Assembly: GCA_964405405.1 (NCBI GenBank)
Contig: CAYONT010000003.1
Span: 77,217 to 141,216 of the forward strand
Length of the DNA: 64,000 bases
Direction: 5' to 3'
DNA from: CAMCYM01 sp964405405
GTDB lineage: Bacteria > Bacteroidota > Bacteroidia > Flavobacteriales_D > Sanyastnellaceae
In this document: in pieces, positions 49,581 through 57,081 of the stretch
Position numbering within the stretch: position 1 is the first letter of the stretch
Layout: every line of letters begins with the position of its first letter
Made by a program: the position numbers and the translations under genes
Notes under the pieces: generated by a model
What the model saw: only the letters and a program-made list of their open reading frames with translations
The model's database searches: none
What the model was told of the DNA's origin: nothing

Positions 49581-51434
49581 ATGAGCAGCATGAAGAGCAG
49601 GGCCCTCGGGGTCCTTGGGGCCCTGGGCGGGGTGGTTTTGGGAGGAGGCGTCCCGGGGGGAATGGCCTTGCACGCACAATCGGACTGTGCTGTGCTGGTT
49701 TGGTCTGAAGAATTCGAAGGGAATGCCCTGGACCTCAGCCGGTGGGAAATCCAAACAGGTACCGGAGCACAATATGGACTCAATGGGTGGGGGAACAATG
49801 AGTTGCAGTATTACACGGGGCTTCCGGACAACCTGTCGGTGGGCAACGGGATGCTCCGGATCACCGCGCGGGATCAGGGCTTTGGCAACATGGATTACAC
49901 CAGCGCCCGCATCCGGACGGCGGGCATGGCTGCCTTTGCCACCGGTCGCATCGAGGCCCGGATTCGGGTGCCCAAGGGACAAGGGATTTGGCCTGCCTTC
50001 TGGATGTTGCCCGAGGAGAACCGCTTCGGCGGCTGGGCGGTGAGTGGCGAGCTCGACATCATGGAAGTCGTAGGGCACGAACCGTGGCGCGCCCACGGGA
50101 CCATCCACCACGGGGGCAGCTATCCTTGCAACTCCTTCACGGGCCAGAGCATCGATGGTCCGGACCTGTCCGAGGATTTCCATGTGTACGCGGTGGAGTG
50201 GGAGGAGGATGAGATCCGCTGGTTCTTGGACGACATCCAGTATGCAGTCCAAACCCCCCAAACAACGGGCCGTTTCTGGCCGTTCGTGCGCCCTTTTCAC
50301 TTGTTGCTGAACGTGGCCGTAGGGGGCAATTGGCCGGGTTCTCCGGATGGCTCGACGGTGTTTCCGCAGACGATGGAGGTGGATTACGTCCGGGTATACC
50401 AGTCGGAGCAGTGGGGCATGGTGACGGGCCGCCGGTCGGTGCAGGGTGGAAGCCTGGTGGAGACGTACCGGGCACCGGAGTTCCCCGAGGGGACGTACGT
50501 CTGGTCGGTGGATGGCGGCACGCTCGTCTCGGGCCAGGGCACGCCGGCCATTGAGGTGCGGTGGGACCTCGGCGTGGCGGAGGGTTCGGTGGTTTGTACT
50601 GCGACGGGAGCCGAATGCAGCGCCCAGTGGTCGGTGCCGGTGCAGGTGATGCTCCCGGACGATGGCGACTGCATCTGGGAGGTCGCCCGGTTCGAGGCGG
50701 GTCAGCCCGATGCCGCCGCTTGGTCCTGTGGCGCGGGCGCGATTTCGGTGGTGACGAACACGAACGCCACCCCCTTCAACCCCTCGGCCCGCTGTCTGCA
50801 GTATGTGCGCAGCGGGGACCCTGCGGACCGGGTTTCGTTCGCCACCGACGCCATTTCCGATGCCACGGCCTTCTCCACCGGGGCGTTGGTCTGGGCGGTG
50901 GACGTGTTCACCAATGCACCGGTCGGTACCGAAATTCGTTTGGCCTTGGAAAAGCAAGGGGTGGCTACGCCCACCGGCAATGCGGGCCGGCACAGCCACT
51001 ACACGGCGAACACCACCGGACAGTACGCTTGGGAGACGCTGTTCTTCTCCCACCTCGGTTCGCCGGACGCGGGCATGGCGCCTGGCACGGTGAACCAGGT
51101 CACGGTGGTTCCCGATCCCGGTGGACCCTGGGTGACTTCGTATTTCTTTGACAACCTGCGGGTCGTGGACGCTGCTTGCGTTCCGGTCGGCGTGCAGGAG
51201 CCCACCGCGTCGGCTCCGGCTGCCCCTTGCCGGGTATGGGCTGCGGCCCCGGGCTTGCTCGCCTTTGACTGCGTGGACACCAGGCCCATGGCGTGGGAAA
51301 TTCGGGACTTGCAAGGACGTTTGGTCCAACGTGGACAGGCAGTTCCAGGAACCTCCCATGCCGCAGTGGGCGCCCGGGGTCCTTTGGTCATTCGTTGGGA
51401 GACCGGTTCTGTTTCAACCCTTTGGATGCCATGA
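49581..51434 (+). CDS. GH16 endo-beta-glucanase with jelly-roll module
   Basis: 617 residues. The catalytic domain (about 38-280) has WGNNELQYYT, GQGIWPAFWML and SGELDIMEVVG (Glu157, Asp159, Glu162). Then comes a PKD-like domain (about 285-355) and a jelly-roll module (about 360-530) with GRHSHYTANTTGQYAWETLF, homologous to the first protein of the operon. The end (about 550-617, WEIRDLQGRLVQRG) looks like a T9SS sorting tail. It is a second laminarinase/lichenase-type enzyme, 3 nt after GH3 and overlapping the next gene by 4 nt. Confidence 0.92.
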   Translation: MSSMKSRALGVLGALGGVVLGGGVPGGMALHAQSDCAVLVWSEEFEGNALDLSRWEIQTGTGAQYGLNGWGNNELQYYTGLPDNLSVGNGMLRITARDQGFGNMDYTSARIRTAGMAAFATGRIEARIRVPKGQGIWPAFWMLPEENRFGGWAVSGELDIMEVVGHEPWRAHGTIHHGGSYPCNSFTGQSIDGPDLSEDFHVYAVEWEEDEIRWFLDDIQYAVQTPQTTGRFWPFVRPFHLLLNVAVGGNWPGSPDGSTVFPQTMEVDYVRVYQSEQWGMVTGRRSVQGGSLVETYRAPEFPEGTYVWSVDGGTLVSGQGTPAIEVRWDLGVAEGSVVCTATGAECSAQWSVPVQVMLPDDGDCIWEVARFEAGQPDAAAWSCGAGAISVVTNTNATPFNPSARCLQYVRSGDPADRVSFATDAISDATAFSTGALVWAVDVFTNAPVGTEIRLALEKQGVATPTGNAGRHSHYTANTTGQYAWETLFFSHLGSPDAGMAPGTVNQVTVVPDPGGPWVTSYFFDNLRVVDAACVPVGVQEPTASAPAAPCRVWAAAPGLLAFDCVDTRPMAWEIRDLQGRLVQRGQAVPGTSHAAVGARGPLVIRWETGSVSTLWMP

Positions 51435-52723
51435 CCCTAGGTTGGATGAAAATCGGGGCCGTTTGCGGCCTGTGCTGGATTCCCGGGATGGGGGTTTTGG
51501 AAACCCGCGCCCAAGCCGTTCCCGTTGAGGTCGTGTTGCGTGCGGACGGCAGTTGGGAGCTCGAGCGTGGCGGTGCGCCTTTCTTCGTGAAGGGCGCGGG
51601 CGGTGACGGCTCGATGGAAGCCCTGGCCGCCGCAGGCGGCAACGCCCTGCGGACTTGGTCCTCAGACCGGGGCCGTGACGTGTTGGATTCCGCCCAGGCC
51701 CATGGACTCGTGGTCATGATGGGCCTGTGGATGGGCCATGAGCGGCACGGGTTCAATTACAGCGATGACTGGGCGCGTCAAGACCAGCTCGAACGCTTTC
51801 GGAAAGTCGTGCGGGAACTCAAAGACCATCCCGCCCTGCTGATGTGGGGTGTGGGCAACGAGGTGGACTTGTTTTACAGCGATTTGAACGTTTGGTCTGC
51901 GGTGGAAGAGGTGGCGGCGATGATCCACGCGGAGGACCCCCTCCATCCGACCTGTGTCGTCACTGCGGGCATCGATGTGGCTGAAGTCCAAATCCTGCGC
52001 GCAGAGTGCCCCAGCGTCGACCTCCTCGGGGTGAACACGTATGGGGGCATCGACGCGCTCCGGGACCAGGTTCGGTTGTACGGATGGGACAAGCCCTACC
52101 TCGTCACGGAATGGGGAGCCACGGGACATTGGGAGGTAGCCAAGACCACCTGGGGAGCCCCACTGGAGGAGTCCTCCTCCCTGAAGACGGAGCGTTACGC
52201 CACCCGCTACCAGACGGGCATCGCATCGGATCCTGGTGTGTGCCTCGGGTCATTCGCGTTCTTGTGGGGCCAAAAGCAAGAAACCACGCCCACTTGGTAT
52301 GGGGTGTTTCTCGAGAACGGTCTGCCCATGGGCGCGGTGGACGCCCTGACGGAGGCTTGGACGGGGGCACCGCCGGCGCACCGCGCCCCGGTCATCGAAC
52401 GGTTCACCCTCAATGGTGCCGATCCGACCCATTCCCTGGAGGTGCGTCCGGGCGACCGCTGCGTGGCGGAAATCGCGTGGATGGACCCCGACGGGGATGC
52501 TGTAGAGGTGACCTGGGAGTTCCTCCCAGAGTCGGTGCACACCCTGGCCGGCGGGGACAAAGAGGTTCGGCCGGAATCGCTTACGGGTTTGGCCGGGGCC
52601 ACTGTCGATGGGGCAATGCGCTTCCGGGCACCGACCGTCCCCGGGCCTTACCGCCTCTTCGTCTACGTCACGGATGCACGGGGCAAGGCGGCTGCGGCCA
52701 ACTTCCCCTTCCGGGTGCGCTGA
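51431..52723 (+). CDS. Clan-A glycoside hydrolase, GH2 TIM-barrel-like
   Basis: 430 residues from the ATG at 51431. Signal peptide includes IGAVCGLCWIPGMGVLETRA. The barrel (about 38-340) has NALRTWSSDRGRDVLD, the acid/base Glu144 in WGVGNEVDLFYS and the nucleophile Glu227 in KPYLVTEWGA, the strand 4/7 pair of clan A. The C-terminal 85 residues form a PKD/cadherin-like domain (MDPDGDAVEVTWEF). It lacks the N-terminal sandwich domains of true GH2 beta-galactosidases. It is probably a side-chain- or end-acting glycosidase of the glucan pathway. Last gene of the operon. Confidence 0.83.
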   Translation: MTLGWMKIGAVCGLCWIPGMGVLETRAQAVPVEVVLRADGSWELERGGAPFFVKGAGGDGSMEALAAAGGNALRTWSSDRGRDVLDSAQAHGLVVMMGLWMGHERHGFNYSDDWARQDQLERFRKVVRELKDHPALLMWGVGNEVDLFYSDLNVWSAVEEVAAMIHAEDPLHPTCVVTAGIDVAEVQILRAECPSVDLLGVNTYGGIDALRDQVRLYGWDKPYLVTEWGATGHWEVAKTTWGAPLEESSSLKTERYATRYQTGIASDPGVCLGSFAFLWGQKQETTPTWYGVFLENGLPMGAVDALTEAWTGAPPAHRAPVIERFTLNGADPTHSLEVRPGDRCVAEIAWMDPDGDAVEVTWEFLPESVHTLAGGDKEVRPESLTGLAGATVDGAMRFRAPTVPGPYRLFVYVTDARGKAAAANFPFRVR

Positions 52724-52742
52724 ACCCGTCGGCGCCTCGGCT

Positions 52743-53456
52743 TCAGGCTGCGGCCAATTCCCGCAACAACCTCCGCTTGGCCACGGGCAGAAGGGTTTCC
52801 TGCAAGGGAAATGCGAGGGTACTCCGCGCGATGAAAGTGGCCGGGTTGGGCCATTGGGAGAAGCGGCGGATGAGGTTGAGTTTGGCCTGTTCAAAGCTCA
52901 TTGTCAAGGACTTGCTGAACTGGTCAATGCGTTCTACGGCCAATTGGGTCAACCGTTCGTCTTCGCGTTCTACCCAAGCCCGCTGGTATCGGTAGGTGGT
53001 GACCTCGTTCCGGGGCTCGTCAAACAGGAAAAGGTAGCCCTCGTTTTTCCAGAGGGGCATGAGTCCAACGGGTTCGAAGATGATGTGCTCTTCGACGATT
53101 TCGTAGATGTCCTTGCCCTCTTCGATGCTGGTCTTCAGCCGGGGCAGGGCAAACTCCAGCAAGGCATCGATGTACTGATCGAGCTGGGCATTGCCCTGGA
53201 ACTGCTTGTAAACGAGGCGCATCTCCTTGAAGTCCAGGGCTTCCACGTCCCCACGACGTTGGGCGTCGAGTTCGTCCCGTTGGGCAGCGAGCTGGCACAG
53301 CCCCCGGTGTTGTTCGATGAGTTGGGCCAGGGCAGGATACAACCGGGTATGGCGAAATTCCTGTTTGACTTTTTGCAGCCAAGCCAGGAGGATGTACTGT
53401 TTGTACTCCGTGTCCAACAAACCGGAGGTGAGCCAGTCGGGTTGAAGTGGTTCCAT
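52743..53456 (-). CDS. Conserved hypothetical protein of Bacteroidota
   Basis: 237 residues from the ATG at 53456. Largely helical and charged, with no signal peptide or membrane segment. It begins EPLQPDWLTSGLLDTEYKQY and contains EEGKDIYEIVEEHIIFEPVG and LFLFDEPRNEVTTYRYQ. I recognise the pattern from other Bacteroidota genomes but know no function. It converges with the glucan operon (19 nt between stops), so it is probably a housekeeping gene that marks the locus boundary. Confidence 0.75.
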   Translation of the reverse strand: MEPLQPDWLTSGLLDTEYKQYILLAWLQKVKQEFRHTRLYPALAQLIEQHRGLCQLAAQRDELDAQRRGDVEALDFKEMRLVYKQFQGNAQLDQYIDALLEFALPRLKTSIEEGKDIYEIVEEHIIFEPVGLMPLWKNEGYLFLFDEPRNEVTTYRYQRAWVEREDERLTQLAVERIDQFSKSLTMSFEQAKLNLIRRFSQWPNPATFIARSTLAFPLQETLLPVAKRRLLRELAAA

Positions 53457-53511
53457 GGTAGGTGCGCGCCCGTAAGGCGGAGCGTCTATCCGTTCAACGC
53501 AAGAGGCGGTC

Positions 53512-55791
53512 TCAATGTTGCGCTCCGGACCGAAGGATGCGTGTTTCCCAGACGGGGGTGCCGCTGGCATCCGTGAGGCGCAGCAGGTAGGAGCCGGGCA
53601 TCAGGTCCGGGGCCAGCGAGAACGATGCTGCCCCCGGGAAAACGGGGAACGTGTCCACCAGGCGGCCATCGGCCGCGAACAGGGTCGCGCGGTAGGGCTG
53701 TCCGCTGGGCGCGACGAGGGTGAACCGGTCCACGAAGGGATTGGGGTAGCACGCCCAACCGGCGGACCGGGAATCCGCCTCGGTCACCTGCGTGTTGATG
53801 CTGGCGCCCGTGCCCGGACAGCCCGCGAAGGGGATGGCCTCCACCGTGACGACCCCCAGTCCGGGATTCACCCAAACGGGGCCTGTCTCCGGCACCACCA
53901 AACCATCCAGCGTCCATACATACTCCGCGGCGCCTTCCGGAACCGAAAGCGAGGGCACCGACGGATCAAAGACCACCGAAAACGGCGGCCAGGGCAGGCA
54001 CACCAGCAGGGAATCCGAGGCCACCGTGCAACCCACGGCGTCCCCCACGGCGGCCGCGTACCATCCGGAAGCCGTGGCCAGCCAGCCCGCCGGGTCTCCC
54101 GCTGCCCCGGTGCCGACGGCCTGCCCGTTCCACCACCAAGTCAGCACATCGTACCCCTCCGGCCAGTCACTGACCACCGTGAGCAACACCTGGCCCGGCG
54201 GCCCCGAGGGTGCCACCACCAACGGCGCTTCGGGCAGGCAGACCTGGATGGGACCCGTCCATGCCGTGCAGGTCCCCACCGTGGTCAACTCCGCTGCATA
54301 CCAGCCATTCTGTTCCGGAAACCAGCCCGAATCCGAAGCCCCCAGGCCCGTCCACTCCCCCGCCGCATCCTGCAGCCACCAGGTCGCCGGCCCCGGCGGA
54401 TCCGTCACCAACTGATTCTCTTCCGCCCAGTACATCCCGATTGACTCGTCCCCGGGCAAGCAGTACAACCCCGCCGGTGCGAACGTGCTGCACCCAAACG
54501 CGTTCGTCCCCCAGACCCCCCAGTACCCACTTACCGTCGGTGAAAACGTGGGACCAGCCCCCACCTCGTCCCCCACCGGTACCCCTTGGGCATCCGTCGC
54601 GACCCACGACCACGCCACCGCCCCCGCGCCCTCGGCCGAACCATCCTCCACCTCAAGCAGCCAGGGATCCACCGGCGACGCCCCAGCGACCAGGGCGGGT
54701 GGCGCCAGCACCGTCACCACCGTCGTGTCGGTAAGCGCCAGCACCGTCTCTACCGTGACCACCACCGACCCCTGCGTTCCATTCCCGGCGTTGAATCCCC
54801 CGCCCCCGATGGGCAGCGACACCGATCCCAGGGCCTCATCCGCGGTCAGGTCGTCCGCGTCCCAAAAAGCCAGCGTGTACGGGGGATTCGTGAGCACGAT
54901 CTGCAACCCTCCCCACGTCGCGGATGTCGCATTGCTCACCTCCGACGATGTGTAAACCGCGGTCCCTGTGCCATCGGTCAGGATGAAGTACGGGTCGCCA
55001 GGCGAGCTGAACAAATCGTCATCGAAAAACCCGCCGCTCCACGCGCCGCTCGTTCCCGTGAGCGTGACCGTGTTCAGCACGGGCTGCGTCACCGTGGTCG
55101 TCAAGGCCAAACCATACGTCCCCGCCTCCGAAAACACGAACGAAGGGGCCACTTCCGACGACGTGAAGACCCCGGCGGTCCATGCGTACGTCGTGGTTTG
55201 GCCGGCACCCCCTGCGAACGTCGCTGCGCAATCGACGGTCACCGGGGCGCAACCGCTGACGGGGGTGGCCGTGAAGGAACCCGTGGCCGCCGATCCTTGC
55301 TCCACGACCAGCGGGAAGGCAAAGCTCTCCGAAACCGTTTGGTTGATGCCGAAGGCGGAGACTTGGGCCACGATGGAGATAACCATCTCGTAGTTGCCCG
55401 CCAGGAGCGGGGTGCCGCAGAGCGTGGCGCAGCCGGAGGTTTGGCCTGAAGCAGGCGCGTATACCCCATCCGGGTCATTCAACGTCACTTCCATGCCCCA
55501 GGGCACGCCGGTGATGGACGCGATGGTGACGGTGTTGAGCGTGGCCGTGACCCCGCTGCCGGGATCCACCACCTCCGCGGGTAGGAAGAAGGTCAAGAAG
55601 TCGGTGTAAGCCTCGCCCACCGTAGCCGGCGGCAGTTCGGTAGGACAAATCGTCGGGAACCCATCCGCACTCGTACAGCCCGGATCGGCTGTACACCCGG
55701 GGCACTGCCCCCAAGCGTTGCCTGCGGTCCATGAGACCAGTGCCCAAAGACCGAACAGGACCGGGAAACGCAGCAAGAACTTTGCATTCAT
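53512..55791 (-). CDS. Large secreted PKD-type protein with T9SS tail
   Basis: 759 residues, signal peptide FPVLFGLWALVSWTAGNAWG. A Cys-rich start (CPGCTADPGC) is followed by Ig/PKD-like beta domains, including SGCAPVTVDCAATFAGGAG (about 185-200), and a C2-like insert mentioning DDDLFSSPGDPYFIL. The last 80 residues are a T9SS type A sorting domain (CYPNPFVDRFTLVAP, LMPGSYLLRLTD). No enzymatic motif is seen. It is a surface protein, probably adhesive. Its start lies 4 nt after a TATCTTGG element. Confidence 0.85.
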   Translation of the reverse strand: MNAKFLLRFPVLFGLWALVSWTAGNAWGQCPGCTADPGCTSADGFPTICPTELPPATVGEAYTDFLTFFLPAEVVDPGSGVTATLNTVTIASITGVPWGMEVTLNDPDGVYAPASGQTSGCATLCGTPLLAGNYEMVISIVAQVSAFGINQTVSESFAFPLVVEQGSAATGSFTATPVSGCAPVTVDCAATFAGGAGQTTTYAWTAGVFTSSEVAPSFVFSEAGTYGLALTTTVTQPVLNTVTLTGTSGAWSGGFFDDDLFSSPGDPYFILTDGTGTAVYTSSEVSNATSATWGGLQIVLTNPPYTLAFWDADDLTADEALGSVSLPIGGGGFNAGNGTQGSVVVTVETVLALTDTTVVTVLAPPALVAGASPVDPWLLEVEDGSAEGAGAVAWSWVATDAQGVPVGDEVGAGPTFSPTVSGYWGVWGTNAFGCSTFAPAGLYCLPGDESIGMYWAEENQLVTDPPGPATWWLQDAAGEWTGLGASDSGWFPEQNGWYAAELTTVGTCTAWTGPIQVCLPEAPLVVAPSGPPGQVLLTVVSDWPEGYDVLTWWWNGQAVGTGAAGDPAGWLATASGWYAAAVGDAVGCTVASDSLLVCLPWPPFSVVFDPSVPSLSVPEGAAEYVWTLDGLVVPETGPVWVNPGLGVVTVEAIPFAGCPGTGASINTQVTEADSRSAGWACYPNPFVDRFTLVAPSGQPYRATLFAADGRLVDTFPVFPGAASFSLAPDLMPGSYLLRLTDASGTPVWETRILRSGAQH

Positions 55792-55795
55792 GGTC

Positions 55796-55803
55796 CCAAG
55801 ATA
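55796..55803 (-). promoter_or_regulatory. -7 element (TATCTTGG), leaderless promoter of the PKD/T9SS gene
   Basis: On the minus strand, it ends exactly 4 nt before the ATG at 55791. Confidence 0.5.
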
Positions 55804-55830
55804 GGGACGCGAACGCCGCCTGCCCAGCCC

Positions 55831-56931
55831 TCAGGCCACCGAGGGCTCCGGGCGCCCCAAGCTCCGCAGCATGCGGGTGTGCAGGCGCAAGGCCTCTAGG
55901 AAAGTGGTCTGTGACCGATAGGGCAGGCCAAACTCCTCAGCCGTCTGCTTCACAATCGGCGCGATGGACCGGAAGTGGACGTGGCAAATGTTGGGGAAAA
56001 GGTGGTGCTCGATTTGGTGGTTGAGCCCGCCCACGAGCCAGGTGAACACACCCGAACCCACACCGAAATTCGCGGTGGTGGTGAGCTGGTGAATGAGGGG
56101 ATCGTTGGGGAGGGTGGTTCCGGCAACCGCGGGTTCAAAGGCATGGTGCTCCATGACGTGGGCGGGCTGGAAAATGGCAGAAAGCAACAGCCCGGCTACG
56201 CCGTGCATCACCAACCAGCCGACGAGGATCTGCCAAACCGGCAAGCCACTGAAAATCATGGGCAGAACGAGGATGTAACCGAAGTGCAGGGCCTTCCATC
56301 CTGCGAGGTAGCCGAAGAGCTTGCCCCGGGTCGTCCCCGACTTTTCCAGCAGTCCCTTTTTCTGGTACTTGCCCACCGAAAGCCAGTCTTTTGTTGTGAT
56401 CCAAAAGAGGGTCATGATGGCGTAAAATCCCCAAGCATAAATGTGTTGGAAGCGGTGAAACCAACGGCGCTTCTGGTTGGGGCTGAACCGCAAGATGGCG
56501 CCTGCATCGATGTCTTCGTCCAACCCATCCACATTGGTGAAGGTGTGGTGCAGCACGTTGTGCTGGATTTTCCAGAGCGGCGCATTCGCGCCGATCAGAT
56601 CAATGGCGTGGCCCATCCAACGGTTCACCTTGGGGTTGGATGAATAGGCGCCGTGGTTTGCGTCGTGCATGACGTTCAATCCGATGCCGGCGAGCCCGAG
56701 TCCCATCACGATTTCTGCGATCCAAAAGAGCACCCCGCCGTCCGTCGCCCCAAAGGCGATGAGGGTCCAGGGCGCAAAGAACAGGGCAAACATGACAACG
56801 GTTTTGACGACCATCCGCCAATCGCCTTGCTTCGAACGGCCGGTGGCTGCGAAGTGGGCGTCGATGCGGGCCCGAAGGGTAGAGGTAAAGCCGGAAGTGT
56901 CGCGGGGAAACCGCATGGCGGGAATCTGCAT
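55831..56931 (-). CDS. Membrane fatty acid desaturase (acyl-lipid type)
   Basis: 366 residues from the ATG at 56931. It is a di-iron membrane desaturase with the three His boxes: HDANHGAY (about 95-102), HNVLHHTF (about 132-139) and QIEHHLF (about 314-320); Gln in the third box is typical of front-end desaturases. Four membrane-spanning segments are visible, for example VVMFALFFAPWTLIAFG and FGYILVLPMIFSGL. It introduces a double bond into membrane acyl chains. There is no fused cytochrome b5 domain. Confidence 0.92.
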   Translation of the reverse strand: MQIPAMRFPRDTSGFTSTLRARIDAHFAATGRSKQGDWRMVVKTVVMFALFFAPWTLIAFGATDGGVLFWIAEIVMGLGLAGIGLNVMHDANHGAYSSNPKVNRWMGHAIDLIGANAPLWKIQHNVLHHTFTNVDGLDEDIDAGAILRFSPNQKRRWFHRFQHIYAWGFYAIMTLFWITTKDWLSVGKYQKKGLLEKSGTTRGKLFGYLAGWKALHFGYILVLPMIFSGLPVWQILVGWLVMHGVAGLLLSAIFQPAHVMEHHAFEPAVAGTTLPNDPLIHQLTTTANFGVGSGVFTWLVGGLNHQIEHHLFPNICHVHFRSIAPIVKQTAEEFGLPYRSQTTFLEALRLHTRMLRSLGRPEPSVA

Positions 56932-56960
56932 GCTGTGAATCTCGATTGTTTCTTGCGGGT

Positions 56961-56968
56961 TAAAGATA
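56961..56968 (-). promoter_or_regulatory. -7 element (TATCTTTA) of the desaturase gene
   Basis: On the minus strand, it lies 29 nt upstream of the desaturase ATG, so this gene, unlike several others here, would have a leader. Confidence 0.4.
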
Positions 56969-57069
56969 GCCGTGTTTGGCAATTTTGGTGCTGCCTTTGG
57001 ATTTTGTTTAGAATGAGTCTGAATAAAAATACCCGATTGTAGCGATTGTCTGGACCGGGTGGAGCGAAG

Positions 57070-57077
57070 GACTTTTG
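57070..57077 (+). promoter_or_regulatory. -7-like element (GACTTTTG) of the TonB-dependent receptor gene
   Basis: It differs from TAnnTTTG by one base and ends exactly 4 nt before the ATG at 57082. Confidence 0.4.
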
Positions 57078-57081
57078 AGGC

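Noticed and set aside
47466..51359. A 1297-codon open frame on the minus strand
   Set aside because: It is antisense to the GH3 and GH16 genes, whose motifs are intact; its translation is Arg/His/Pro-rich without domains. GC-rich coding DNA often leaves the opposite frame open.
56932..57081. A riboswitch upstream of the TonB-dependent receptor
   Set aside because: No cobalamin or TPP box pattern, and the -7 element just before the ATG leaves no leader.
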